Origin: Actinopolymorpha singaporensis
GTDB taxonomy: Bacteria; Actinomycetota; Actinomycetes; Propionibacteriales; Actinopolymorphaceae
Reading direction: 5' to 3'
NCBI RefSeq assembly: GCF_900104745.1
Contig: NZ_LT629732.1
Location: 2,715,981 to 2,779,980, forward strand
DNA length: 64,000 nt
The notes beneath the pieces are model-generated. The model was given only the letters and a program-made list of their open reading frames with translations. It was not told where the DNA came from and did no database searches. Position numbers and translations under genes: made by a program. This document shows, piece by piece, positions 1-8,484 of this stretch (its first letter is position 1; each line of letters starts with the position of its first letter).

Positions 1-474
1 TCAGGGCCAGATGCCCTTGTCGAGCTGGGCGCGGACGTAGTTTAGGACAGCGACCACCTGATCCTCGTTCTTACATCTCCTGAGCAGGCCCCACAGCGCG
101 TCGTAGTACGCCCGGCTGTGGGTCGCCTGGTGCGGCGACTTGCTGAACGGGTTTGGATACTTCGACGCGTCCCTGCCGTGGGGGAGCCAGCTGCCGTTGA
201 CCGGTTCGTCGAGGTGGATCTTGTACTTCTCCAAGATCGCCCGTGCACGCCTCGCGGAGACATAGTTGGACGCCTTCGGCACCAGGTGCGCGGCATCGTC
301 GGTGAGTTTGCCGGCGGCGTCCTTCATGCCGCGTCTTCCGGCCACCTCCAGATTGTGGCCGAGATTCTTCGACAGGTACTTCTTCTCCACCAGCCGCAAC
401 AGATCCGCCGCCGCCTCGGTGATCTTTGCTCTCTTCGCGGCTGCCAGGAGAGCCGACTTCGGTACGCTCGCCAT
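1..474 (-). CDS. AHH-type HNH/endonuclease VII-fold nuclease, stand-alone (157 aa)
   Basis: The C-terminal two thirds match the AHH family, a nuclease fold usually found as the toxin tip of polymorphic toxins. The first catalytic motif reads D-A-A-H-L-V-P near residues 60-66, followed by an Asn-Gly-Ser-Trp-Leu-Pro turn and a late H-x3-H-S-x3-Y-Y motif that would complete the metal and catalytic site. The usual Ala-His-His has become Ala-Ala-His. The first 60 residues are basic and helical, with no secretion or repeat region, so this is either a free-standing nuclease or a detached toxin module. ATG start with a G-rich stretch just upstream. Any immunity gene would lie downstream, outside the window. 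Nuclease activity is inferred. Confidence 0.6.
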   Translation of the reverse strand: MASVPKSALLAAAKRAKITEAAADLLRLVEKKYLSKNLGHNLEVAGRRGMKDAAGKLTDDAAHLVPKASNYVSARRARAILEKYKIHLDEPVNGSWLPHGRDASKYPNPFSKSPHQATHSRAYYDALWGLLRRCKNEDQVVAVLNYVRAQLDKGIWP

Positions 475-619
475 CCCCGTGCCCCCACGTCACCGGTGTC
501 CATCCGATTGATCTTGGGATCGATCGAGTGTGGCACTTTTCCGGCCGGCCACGCCGTGGCGCCTGTGGACAACCGCAGGGGAAGAGCCGGGTGGGTTCTG
601 CCCCGGGCGCCGGAGTACG

Positions 620-1192
620 TCAACGGGCGGTGCTGGACCCCAGCCGTGCGGACGGTCGCTGGTACAACGCACCGGACCTGCGCGACGGTGTGACGACCGT
701 GCCGACGCGGGTGAAGCCCATCCGCTCGTAGTAGTGGTGGAGTTCCTGGTTGCCCCGGTGTACGTCGACGCGCAGCCAGGACTTCCCGGCCCGCGCGGCC
801 AGGTCGGCGGCCCAGGCCAGCAGGTGGTCGCCCACGTGGTGACCGGTGACCCGGCCCGCGATCGCCAACCGGAAGATGTAGAGCGCGTCTCCGGGGCCGC
901 CGGGCCAGCCGTGAGCGAAGTCCGGGTCGGCGTCCGGGCTGAGCGTGATGGTCGCGACGTACCCCTGGTCGTCGGAGCCGACGTAGAGGTGGCCGTCGGC
1001 GACGTACCCCTCGATCCGGCGGGCCCGCCACCCTCCGTCGCGTTCGAACCTCGCCGGCCACTGCTCGACGCCGTGCTCGGCGAGCCGTCCGGCTGCGTCG
1101 TTCAGCAGCGCGAACACGCCGGGCAGATCCTCGGCGGTCGCCTGCCGCATGGCGGGCAGCTGGTCGGGGCCGGGCTCGGTGTCGGGGCTCAT
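620..1192 (-). CDS. GNAT-family N-acetyltransferase
   Basis: Single-domain GNAT protein (190 aa). The core from MRQATAEDLPG to the C-terminal motif H-H-Y-Y-E-R-M-G-F shows the GNAT beta-alpha arrangement, including the strand V-D-V-H-R-G-N before the last helix that typically packs on acetyl-CoA. The acceptor substrate cannot be told. The ATG at 1192 is chosen because GGGGAGG lies 11 bases upstream; the stop of the upstream gene (1212-1214) is only 19 bases before the start, so the two genes are probably cotranscribed. A longer reading frame exists but would run into that gene. Confidence 0.75.
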   Translation of the reverse strand: MSPDTEPGPDQLPAMRQATAEDLPGVFALLNDAAGRLAEHGVEQWPARFERDGGWRARRIEGYVADGHLYVGSDDQGYVATITLSPDADPDFAHGWPGGPGDALYIFRLAIAGRVTGHHVGDHLLAWAADLAARAGKSWLRVDVHRGNQELHHYYERMGFTRVGTVVTPSRRSGALYQRPSARLGSSTAR

Positions 1193-1211
1193 GGCTGTAG
1201 GAGCCTCCCCG

Positions 1212-2117
1212 TCAGTTCTCCCGCCCAACCCCCTCGAAGAGCTGGACGAGAGCACTGGTGTCGAGCGCCCCGAGTCCGGCCGAGCGGGCGTCCTCGTTCA
1301 GGCCGACCACGGCCCGCGCGACCGGCGGGGTGATGCCGGCATCCTCGAGGACGGCGAGCCCGAGCCGGTTGTCCTTGGCGAGCAGGTCGACGGTGAACGC
1401 GGGGGACCAGTCACGGGCGGCGATCTTGGGCGCGATCTCGCGGAACAGGTTGCTCACCGACGCGGCACCGGAGTCGGCGAGCGTGGAGTAGTACGTCTGC
1501 GGATCCAGGCCGAGGCGTTCGGCCGCCGCCATCGTCTCGGCGGTGATCGCGTTGATGGCGCCGAACATCAGGTTGTTGAGCAGCTTGAGGATGCTGCCGG
1601 CACCGACGTCGCCGACCCGGATCACCCGGGACGCCACCTTCTCCAGTACGGGTCGGGCAAGGGCCAGGTCGGCCTCGGCGCCACCGACCGGGAGGGTCCA
1701 GGCACCGCACCGGTGCGGGCGGCCCAGCACCGGCGCGTCCAGGTAGCCCACGCCGGCCTCGGCGGCCGCGGTCGCCATCGCCCTGGCCGTCCCGGGGTCC
1801 ACGGTGCTCAGATCAGCGATCACCCGCGGGCCGCTCGCCGCCGCGAGCACTCCGCACTCACCCGCCACCACGGTGCGGACGACGTCCGGGCCCGGCAGGG
1901 ACAACAGGACGACGTCGGCCTCGGTGGCGAGCTCGGCGACGTCCGTGGCGACGACGGAGCCGGCCGCCTCCTGCCGCCGTACGCTCGCCTCGTCGACGTC
2001 CCACACGACCAGCCGGTGGTGCGGCCGGAGCACGTCGGCGACGGCCGAGCCCATCGTCCCGGTGCCGACGATCCCGACGGTGCCGGTGCTGCCGATGCCG
2101 GCTGTCTCCTCGACCAT
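1212..2117 (-). CDS. NAD(P)-dependent oxidoreductase, 3-hydroxyisobutyrate dehydrogenase family
   Basis: 301 aa, the usual length for beta-hydroxyacid dehydrogenases. The N-terminal Rossmann motif is G-I-V-G-T-G-T-M-G; the substrate loop reads D-A-P-V-L-G-R, a variant of the common DAPVSGG; the catalytic lysine lies in G-S-I-L-K-L-L-N-N. Such enzymes oxidise 3-hydroxyisobutyrate, tartronate semialdehyde or similar 2- or 3-hydroxy acids; the exact substrate is not readable here. The ATG follows AGGAGG by 7 bases. It is divergent from the LarA-like gene with 71 bases between the starts, so the two may share control. Confidence 0.8.
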   Translation of the reverse strand: MVEETAGIGSTGTVGIVGTGTMGSAVADVLRPHHRLVVWDVDEASVRRQEAAGSVVATDVAELATEADVVLLSLPGPDVVRTVVAGECGVLAAASGPRVIADLSTVDPGTARAMATAAAEAGVGYLDAPVLGRPHRCGAWTLPVGGAEADLALARPVLEKVASRVIRVGDVGAGSILKLLNNLMFGAINAITAETMAAAERLGLDPQTYYSTLADSGAASVSNLFREIAPKIAARDWSPAFTVDLLAKDNRLGLAVLEDAGITPPVARAVVGLNEDARSAGLGALDTSALVQLFEGVGREN

Positions 2118-2188
2118 GGGTGCCCTCCTCGTGGGACGTCCTCGAACCGGCCCACTATGGTGCACGAAGTCCCGGCGAGGAGGATCAG

Positions 2189-3616
2189 ATGCAGCGCGTA
2201 CGTCTGGAGTACGGCGACAGCCACCTCGACGTCGAGCTGCCCGACCACGCCACCGTGGTCCGGTCCGGTGGTGCGGCCCACGAGCCGGCGGGCCTGGCGG
2301 ACCCGGTCGCCGCGACCCGCGAGGCGGTCCGAAACCCGCTGGGCACCGAGCCCCTGACCGCGCTGGTCGGACCCGGCTCACGGGTGACCATCGCCTTCCC
2401 CGACCGGGTGAAGGGCGGCGCGCACGCCACGGCCCACCGCAGGGTGGCGATCCCGGTGGTGGTCGAGGAGCTCGAACGCGCGGGCGTACGACGTCAGGAC
2501 ATCACCCTGGTGTGCGCGACCGGCCTGCACCGCAAGAACACCCGGGAGGAGTTCGCGGCCTACCTCGGTCAGGACGTGCTCGATCTCTTCGAACCCGGCC
2601 AGATCGTCAACCACGACGCGGAGGACCCCGACGGCATCGTCGCTCTCGAAGCCTCCGCGCTCGGCGACGTGGTCGAGGTCAACCGCCGCGTCGTCGACTC
2701 CGACCTGACCGTGCTGATCAGCCACGCCGCCGGCAACCCCTACGGCGGATTCTCCGGTGGCTACAAGATGCCCGCCACCGGGCTGACCACCTGGCGGTCC
2801 ATCCGCTGCCACCACACGCCGGCCAGCCTGCACCGCGACGACTTCGTTCCGATTTCACCGCACAGCCACTTCCGGCACCAGCTCGCCGCGATCGGCGCGC
2901 GGATCGAGGAGGCGATGCCGCGGCCGTTCTTCACCGTCGACGCCGTGCTGAACGCCCGGTCCGAACAGGTCGCGGTGCTCGCGGGCAGCATCCCGGCCGT
3001 GGAGGAGGCGTCCTGGCCGCCCGCCACCCGCCGGACCGAGCTGACCCTGCCCGGCGGGCCCGCCGACGTACTCGTCCTCGGGATGCCGCGCAGCTTCCAC
3101 TACGGCAACGGCATGGGCTCCAACCCGGTCCTGATGATGCAGGCGACAGGCGCGTCCATCGCCCGTGCCAAGGCAGCCTTGACACCGCACCCGGTGGTGA
3201 TCGCCGCGTCCGTGTGTGACGGGTGGTTCAACGACGCGGAGTTCCCTTCGTACGAACGAACCTACGAGCTTCTGCAGACCGTGCACCGTCCCGCCGACCT
3301 GGCGAAGTACGAGGACGAGCTGTGCACCGACGAGGGCTACCTCGACCGCTACCGCAACGCGTACGGCTACCACCCGTTCCACGCGTTCTCCATGGCCTAC
3401 ATGGGCGGGCTCGCCCGTGAGTACGCGCGTGCCGTCTACGTCGCGGGTGCGGTCAGCCCCGGCCACGCGCGGGGTATGGGAGCGATTCCAGTACCCACCG
3501 TCGAGGAGGCGCTGGCCGAGGCGCGCCGGCATGTCGGAGCCGACCCCCGCGTGCTCGTGGTGCCGAGTTTGTCCAAGCCCGCTTACCACCTGCGCAGCGA
3601 GCGGCCGACCGGCTGA
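2189..3616 (+). CDS. LarA-like nickel-pincer racemase/epimerase family protein (DUF2088)
   Basis: 475 aa, a little longer than lactate racemase LarA. Family features: C-A-T-G-L-H-R (His114), N-H-D near 141, L-I-S-H-A (His179), Y-G-G-F-S-G-G-Y-K (Lys193) and C-H-H-T (His209). The spacings match His108, His174, Lys184 and His200 of Lactobacillus LarA, where the lysine carries the nickel-pincer cofactor. The catalytic set therefore looks intact. Homologues racemise or epimerise 2-hydroxy acids; the substrate here is not known. larB, larC and larE are not in the window, so the cofactor would be made elsewhere. ATG 2189 has AGGAGG five bases upstream and is preferred to earlier in-frame starts. 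Confidence 0.72.
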   Translation: MQRVRLEYGDSHLDVELPDHATVVRSGGAAHEPAGLADPVAATREAVRNPLGTEPLTALVGPGSRVTIAFPDRVKGGAHATAHRRVAIPVVVEELERAGVRRQDITLVCATGLHRKNTREEFAAYLGQDVLDLFEPGQIVNHDAEDPDGIVALEASALGDVVEVNRRVVDSDLTVLISHAAGNPYGGFSGGYKMPATGLTTWRSIRCHHTPASLHRDDFVPISPHSHFRHQLAAIGARIEEAMPRPFFTVDAVLNARSEQVAVLAGSIPAVEEASWPPATRRTELTLPGGPADVLVLGMPRSFHYGNGMGSNPVLMMQATGASIARAKAALTPHPVVIAASVCDGWFNDAEFPSYERTYELLQTVHRPADLAKYEDELCTDEGYLDRYRNAYGYHPFHAFSMAYMGGLAREYARAVYVAGAVSPGHARGMGAIPVPTVEEALAEARRHVGADPRVLVVPSLSKPAYHLRSERPTG

Positions 3617-3647
3617 TCCGCCGCCCGCGGCGCGGGAAGGAAGCCGG

Positions 3648-5003
3648 TCACGCCCGCAGGAGGGCGTTCATCGTCTTCGTGTGCAGCGGGGAGGTCACCG
3701 CGCCGTCGACCAACGGGTCCTTGGTCTGCACCATCCACTCCGCCAGCTTCGCCGACAGCTCGGCGACGACGCCGGCCTGCTCCGGCTCGTCCACCAGGTT
3801 GGTGAGCTCTGCCGGGTCCGCCTCCAGGTCGTACAGCTCGAGCGACGGGTGGTACGACGCCAGGCCCTCGGTCTGCACCTTCGGCCGACAGCGCCTCATC
3901 CAGCCCTGGCTGGGATCCATGAACGCCGGCGCGGAGCTGAAGTTGGCGATCAGCTTGTGGCGTTCGGTCCGGACGCAACGGCGAGGGTCGTAGTAGTCGT
4001 GGTAGGTCATCTCGCCGAAGATCTCCTGCCGTCGTGGGTGCTCCTCGCCGTTCAGCAGCGGAAGGAAACTACGGCCGTGCACGTTGTCGCCGGCCGCGCC
4101 ACCGGTGGCCGCCAGCAGCGTCGGAAGCAGGTCCACGTGGGACACCAGGGCGTCGTGCACCTGCCCGCCGGTCCAGCCGCCGTCGGGGTATCGGATGATC
4201 AGCGCGACCTCCAGCCCAGGGTCGTACAACGAGCACTTGGCCCGGGGAAGCGCGAGGCCGTGGTCGGTGGTGAAGACGATGATCGTGTTGTCGGACGCGC
4301 CCAGCCGCTCCAGCTCGGCCAGCACCCGGCCGGCGGCGGCGTCCATGTGCCGCACGGCTCCCTGCAGTTCCGCGAGCTCGGTGCGCGCCGACGGGGTGTC
4401 CAGGAGGTACGGCGGGATCGCCACGCCCAGGCTGTCGTCCGGCTCCAGGTGGTTGCCCAGGAAGCCCATCACCCCGGGCTCGTCGCGGTCACCGGCCATG
4501 CGGTGCGGCTCGAGGAACCCGACCTGCAGGTAGAAGGGCCGGTCACCCTCGACGAGCTGCCCCAGCTGGTCGACCGCGGCCAGTGAGACCGGCTCCGCCC
4601 GGTTGGCGGTCGTGTCCACGTGGTCGAAGCCGAGCCGGGCGGCGAGTTCCTCGTCGGCGCGTGCCCGCGACTCGTGCTGCACGCCGAGCAGCACGCTGCG
4701 ATAGCCCTGGTCGCGCAACAGGCCACCCAGGTGGCGTTCGGCGGGGTGCAGGTCCCAGGCGAAGTCCTGGTGCGTCAGCCCCAGAACGCCGTTGACGTGC
4801 GGGTAGCGGCCGGTGAACAGCGAGGCCCGCGACGGACTGCACTGCGGTGCCGTGGTGAACGCCCGGTCGAAGCGCACACCGTCGGCCGCCAGCGCGTCCA
4901 GATGCGGGGTGGCGACGGTCTGGTTGCCGTAGCAGCCGAGAAACCGTCCGAGGTCGTGACAGTGCATCACGACGACGTTGGGCCGGGTGGGGTCCTGGGG
5001 CAT
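3648..5003 (-). CDS. Type I sulfatase, formylglycine-dependent
   Basis: 451 aa. The sulfatase signature C-S-P-S-R-A-S-L-F-T-G-R begins at Cys55, which a formylglycine-generating enzyme would convert; P57 and R59 of CxPxR are present. The following G-L-T-H-Q-D and the general sequence resemble the heparan N-sulfatase-like branch, but the substrate is not certain. No signal peptide is visible, so it probably acts inside the cell on imported oligosaccharides. RBS GAAGGAG sits 7 bases before the ATG. It lies 94 bases downstream of the GH29 fucosidase on the same strand, so desulfation of a fucosylated or fucose-like sugar is the natural guess. No maturation enzyme is encoded in the window. Confidence 0.85.
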   Translation of the reverse strand: MPQDPTRPNVVVMHCHDLGRFLGCYGNQTVATPHLDALAADGVRFDRAFTTAPQCSPSRASLFTGRYPHVNGVLGLTHQDFAWDLHPAERHLGGLLRDQGYRSVLLGVQHESRARADEELAARLGFDHVDTTANRAEPVSLAAVDQLGQLVEGDRPFYLQVGFLEPHRMAGDRDEPGVMGFLGNHLEPDDSLGVAIPPYLLDTPSARTELAELQGAVRHMDAAAGRVLAELERLGASDNTIIVFTTDHGLALPRAKCSLYDPGLEVALIIRYPDGGWTGGQVHDALVSHVDLLPTLLAATGGAAGDNVHGRSFLPLLNGEEHPRRQEIFGEMTYHDYYDPRRCVRTERHKLIANFSSAPAFMDPSQGWMRRCRPKVQTEGLASYHPSLELYDLEADPAELTNLVDEPEQAGVVAELSAKLAEWMVQTKDPLVDGAVTSPLHTKTMNALLRA

Positions 5004-5097
5004 CGAAGTTCTCCTTCGCCGGAAACGCGCTCGAGTGGCTTCGACGCCCCAGTCTGCCCGGGTGCGTTCGAGGTCGGCCTACTGGCCTACGTGGGGC

Positions 5098-6573
5098 CTA
5101 CTCGGCCAGGTGGTCGAACTCGATGGCGAGGCAGTTCACCTCGTCCACCGGCCGGCGTTCGGGGAGTTGGGCGACGAGCACGCCGCCGGCCTGCTCGAAC
5201 GGCACCTGCCCGCCGCCGAGCAGCCGCACCGAGCGGGCCCGGTCGTCCGGGCGCAGGCTGTGGATCACCGTACGACCGTCCTCCGGCCACCGCATCTGGA
5301 ACGCGTAGAGCGTGTCGCACTTGCGGGTGAAGCGGAGATCGGCGCTCGTCCACTCCACCGCGTCCTCGCGGAAGCCCTCGATCCTGACCGCGCTGCCGCC
5401 CTCACCAGACACCCGAAACGGTCGGGTGCCGTAGATGCCCTCGCCGCACACGTCGATCCAGCGGCCCATGGACGTGAGGATGTGGGTGCACTCGTCGTCG
5501 AGCGTGCCGTCGGGCCGCTGCGGGATGTTCAGCAGCAGGTTGCCGTTCTTCGACACGATGTCGACCAGCAACTCGACCACGTGGCCGGCGGTCTTGTAGA
5601 CGTCGCGGACGTTGTAGAACCAGTCGCCCACCGAGGTGTCGGTCTGCCAGGGCTCGGGTTTGATGTCGGGTTCCTGGCTGCGTTCGATGTCCATGACGCC
5701 GACGGAGTAGAGCTCCTGGCGGCGGTCCTTCTGGTTGTAGACCGCCTGGTTGACCCCGCCGTTGCGGGCGGCGCTGGCGTTGTAGAGGTAGGCGATCGCC
5801 TGCAGGCCGATGTCGTAGCCGTTCTTCTCACCGAACGGCACCGGGCCGTCGGAGTACAGCAACTCCGGCTGGTAGAGGTCGATGATCTCCTTCATCACCT
5901 CCAGCCAGTGCTGGTGCCAGCGCTTGTTGCCGGTGTACCAGTTGGCGATGTCGAGCTTGCCGGGGTGTTCGGGGTCGTAGTGCTCGCGGTTGGGCAGGTA
6001 GAGCTCTTGGTACGCCTCGTCGTTGCCGTCGTACGGGATTCCGGCGTACGGGCCGGACCTGTCGGAGCCCTTGTTCGTGTTGGACCAGGAGAAGGCGGCG
6101 CCGTGGTGTTCGGTGAGCCCGAACTTCAGGCCCCGCGCGTCCGCTGCGTCCTTCCACAACCGGGTGATGTCCTTCTTCGGGCCCATCTGGACCGAGTTCC
6201 AGCGGTGGATCCGCGAGTCGTAGTTGAAGAAGTTGTCGTGGTGGGTGGCCTGGCCGACGAAGTACTTCGCACCCGCCGAGACGTAGAGGTCCATCAGTCC
6301 TTCGGGGTCGAAGTTCTCCGCCTTCCACCGCGTCACGATGTCCTTGTAGCCGACCTTGGACGGGTGGCCGTACGTCCGCAGATGGTGGCGGTACTGGTCG
6401 TGGCCCTCGATGTACATGTTCCGCGCGTACCAGTCGCCGTACATCGGGACCGACTGGGCGCCCCAGTGCGACCAGATGCCGAGCTTGGCGTCGCGGAACC
6501 AGTCCGGGCACTCGAACTGGCGGAGGGAGTCGAAGGTGGCCGCGAAGGGCGCGGCGGGGGTGTCGGTGGACAT
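5098..6573 (-). CDS. Alpha-L-fucosidase family protein, GH29
   Basis: 491 aa, cytoplasmic (no signal peptide). The N-terminal (beta/alpha)8 barrel shows typical GH29 motifs: D-A-K-L-G-I-W-S-H-W-G at 28-38, the active-site pair T-H-H-D-N-F near 110-115, and L-L-Y-S-D-G with the predicted nucleophile Asp242. A beta-sandwich follows from about residue 390. GH29 enzymes are retaining exo-fucosidases. It sits between a GntR repressor (upstream, 72 bases) and the sulfatase (downstream), so it is probably the first enzyme of a small catabolic operon. Start ATG follows AGGAG by about 12 bases. Confidence 0.87.
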   Translation of the reverse strand: MSTDTPAAPFAATFDSLRQFECPDWFRDAKLGIWSHWGAQSVPMYGDWYARNMYIEGHDQYRHHLRTYGHPSKVGYKDIVTRWKAENFDPEGLMDLYVSAGAKYFVGQATHHDNFFNYDSRIHRWNSVQMGPKKDITRLWKDAADARGLKFGLTEHHGAAFSWSNTNKGSDRSGPYAGIPYDGNDEAYQELYLPNREHYDPEHPGKLDIANWYTGNKRWHQHWLEVMKEIIDLYQPELLYSDGPVPFGEKNGYDIGLQAIAYLYNASAARNGGVNQAVYNQKDRRQELYSVGVMDIERSQEPDIKPEPWQTDTSVGDWFYNVRDVYKTAGHVVELLVDIVSKNGNLLLNIPQRPDGTLDDECTHILTSMGRWIDVCGEGIYGTRPFRVSGEGGSAVRIEGFREDAVEWTSADLRFTRKCDTLYAFQMRWPEDGRTVIHSLRPDDRARSVRLLGGGQVPFEQAGGVLVAQLPERRPVDEVNCLAIEFDHLAE

Positions 6574-6645
6574 CGCGGTACGGCGCTCCTGCCTACGGCC
6601 GGAAAGATCGGATGTTTCGTAACCGTAACGTCGGCGGGGAGGGTG

Positions 6646-7347
6646 TCAAGAGGTCTGCGGGCGGTCGACGTCCAGTACCTGACGCAGCCAGAGTTCGGTC
6701 GAGCGTACGTGCAGCAGGGCCGCGGCCTGCGCGGACGTACTGTCACGGGCCTGGAGCGCGGCGTAGATGCGCTCGTGTTCGGCCATGGTGCGCTCGGAGG
6801 CGTCGGCCTCGAGGATGTCGCGCCATACTCGGGCGCGCAGTGACCGGCTGGACACTCCCCGCACCATCGACGCCAACGTCTCGTTGCCCGACGCCTCGCC
6901 CACCAGGTCGTGGAACTCCGCGTCGAAGCGCACGAACTCCTCGTGCCCGTTGGCCCGGCGCATCCGGCCCAGGCTGGCGCCGATCTCCTGCAGATGGTCG
7001 GCGGTTGCGCGGTCCGCGGCCAGCGCGGTGACCGCCGGCTCGAGCACGCGCCGGACCTCGATGAGCTCCAGCGCGGAGTCGTCCCGCATCATCTCGACCG
7101 CGAAGCCGATGCCGTCAAGGAGAAGTTGCGGCCGCAGACTCGTGACGTACGTGCCGTCACCGCGGCGTACGTCGAGAACCCGGGCGGTCACGAGGGCGCG
7201 CACCGCCTCCCGCGCACTGCTGCGGGAGACGCCGAGCCGCTCGGCCAGGGTGGCTTCTGGGGGAAGGCGGGAGCCCGGTCCGAGTTCGCCGCCGATGATG
7301 AGTTGGCGAACCTTCTCGATCGCCGCCTCCGTCACCGGAGCTGCCAC
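6646..7347 (-). CDS. GntR-family (FadR type) transcriptional regulator
   Basis: 233 aa. The N-terminal winged helix contains L-I-I-G-G-E-L-G-P-G-S-R-L-P-P-E and A-E-R-L-G-V-S-R-S-S-A-R-E-A-V, the classical GntR recognition helix. The C-terminal FCD ligand domain has R-F-D-A-E-F-H near 140 and an H-x3-E-R-I helix, whose residues commonly bind a metal and a carboxylate effector. The GTG at 7347 has AAGGAAG seven bases upstream and gives the normal FadR length; an earlier start would add about 36 residues unrelated to the family. It is upstream of and codirectional with the fucosidase and sulfatase, so it probably represses them in response to a sugar-derived acid. Confidence 0.85.
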   Translation of the reverse strand: MAAPVTEAAIEKVRQLIIGGELGPGSRLPPEATLAERLGVSRSSAREAVRALVTARVLDVRRGDGTYVTSLRPQLLLDGIGFAVEMMRDDSALELIEVRRVLEPAVTALAADRATADHLQEIGASLGRMRRANGHEEFVRFDAEFHDLVGEASGNETLASMVRGVSSRSLRARVWRDILEADASERTMAEHERIYAALQARDSTSAQAAALLHVRSTELWLRQVLDVDRPQTS

Positions 7348-7469
7348 CGGATCTTCCTTTCGCCCGGGCCCGCGGACGCGGACCTGTCCCCACCCCTTAT
7401 TTCTCGCATGCGCGCAGGGGCCAACACAAGACTTATCTTTGCGGATCGGCTGCACCAGACTCAGGGGCC

Positions 7470-8039
7470 ATGGACGAGCTTGAGTACGCGGGCACTCCCA
7501 CCCTGATCGTGATCAGCGGCCCCGCCGGTTTCGGGAAGACGACCCTGGCGCACGCGGTGGCGCGGTCGGTCGGCTGCCCGGCCATCTGCCGGGACGAGAT
7601 CAAGGAGGGCATGGTGCACGCCCACCCGGAGTTCGACGGGGCCACACCTGGCGATCCACTCACCCGGCGGACGTTCCCGCTGTTCTTCGAGGTTCTCGAA
7701 CTCCTGCTGAAGGCCGGCGTCACCGTGGTCGCGGAGGCGGCCTTCCAGGACTGGAACTGGAAGCGTGGCCTGGAACCCCTGCAGGGGGTCGCGGACATCC
7801 GCATCGTGCAGTGCACGGCCGACGTGGAGGCCGCCCACGCCAGGAACCTTCGCCGCTTCGCCGACACCCCGACCCGGCGCGCACACGCCGACGCCCAGGG
7901 GCCGCAGACGCTGGAGGAGGCGACGAAGCACTACGAGTCGTTCGTACGACTGTCCCTGCCGGTGCCGACGATCACCGTCGACACCACCGACGGCTACGAC
8001 CCGGCACTGGAGGAGGTCGTCGCTTTCGTCGGACGCTGA
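7470..8039 (+). CDS. P-loop NTPase, small-molecule kinase-like
   Basis: 189 aa. Walker A is G-P-A-G-F-G-K-T-T near residues 18-26. A strand V-T-V-V-A-E-A-A-F fits the second conserved region of AAA_33-type kinases, and a basic L-R-R-F stretch resembles a lid. These proteins phosphorylate small molecules or RNA ends; the substrate is unknown. The ATG has only a weak GGGG upstream. Its last 46 bases overlap the end of the convergent cupin gene. Confidence 0.7.
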   Translation: MDELEYAGTPTLIVISGPAGFGKTTLAHAVARSVGCPAICRDEIKEGMVHAHPEFDGATPGDPLTRRTFPLFFEVLELLLKAGVTVVAEAAFQDWNWKRGLEPLQGVADIRIVQCTADVEAAHARNLRRFADTPTRRAHADAQGPQTLEEATKHYESFVRLSLPVPTITVDTTDGYDPALEEVVAFVGR

Positions 8040-8413
8040 GCGCCCTGTCGCGCCCTCAGCCCCGGAGAGCGGATTCCCTGGCCCTCGGGACAGAAGAGGA
8101 ACAGCGTGCAGCCGGTGGTGGTCGCCGGCACGTGCCATGACCCGGCGGGTGCGTGCAGGAACGTTCCGGCGGGGTAGTCGCGCGCCCCGTCGTTGAACGT
8201 ACCCGCGACCACGTAGACCTCCTCCGGTCCGGGCTCGGGCACGTCCCGGCGCGGCCACGACGTGCCCGGGTCCATCTCCAGGACGTTGGCGTGTGCGCCG
8301 GTCGGGCCCTTCCACAGGGGCCGGAGCCGGATTCCGGGGAAGAGTTCGCGAACGGGGGACTCGTCGACGGAGGTGGAGGTGTAGCCCTCCTGATCGAGGA
8401 TTTCTGCGTGCAT
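7994..8413 (-). CDS. Cupin-domain protein (ChrR-like cupin)
   Basis: 139 aa single cupin barrel. The sequence M-D-P-G-T-S-W-P, E-E-V-Y-V-V-A-G-T-F and the later H-A-P-A-G-S-W-H match the two cupin motifs of the ChrR-like type, with Glu and His able to hold a metal. The role is unknown; relatives are sensors or small oxygenases. The start ATG lies just after a weak GAAGG. About 25 residues after the barrel are low-complexity and overlap the convergent kinase gene, so the natural stop may have been lost. Confidence 0.62.
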   Translation of the reverse strand: MHAEILDQEGYTSTSVDESPVRELFPGIRLRPLWKGPTGAHANVLEMDPGTSWPRRDVPEPGPEEVYVVAGTFNDGARDYPAGTFLHAPAGSWHVPATTTGCTLFLFCPEGQGIRSPGLRARQGAQRPTKATTSSSAGS

Positions 8414-8484
8414 GCCTTCGACGCTGCCCGAGCCGGCCAGGACAGGGCAGTGTCTGCAAGGACTCCGTGGGGTACTTTCCTGCC

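Noticed and set aside
475-619. Possible promoter or small gene between the AHH and GNAT genes
   Set aside because: No convincing start, Shine-Dalgarno sequence or -35/-10 pair found.
5076-5101. Three GGCCTAC heptamers between the fucosidase and sulfatase genes
   Set aside because: Irregular spacing (8 and 11 bases) in GC-rich sequence; no support for a site beyond chance.
6574-6645. GTTACG direct repeat ahead of the GH29 gene as the GntR operator
   Set aside because: Not palindromic and only two short copies; too weak to call.
4978-6843. Long plus-strand open frame opposite sulfatase and fucosidase
   Set aside because: Val/Asp/Arg-rich antisense translation of GH29, without a start signal or homology.
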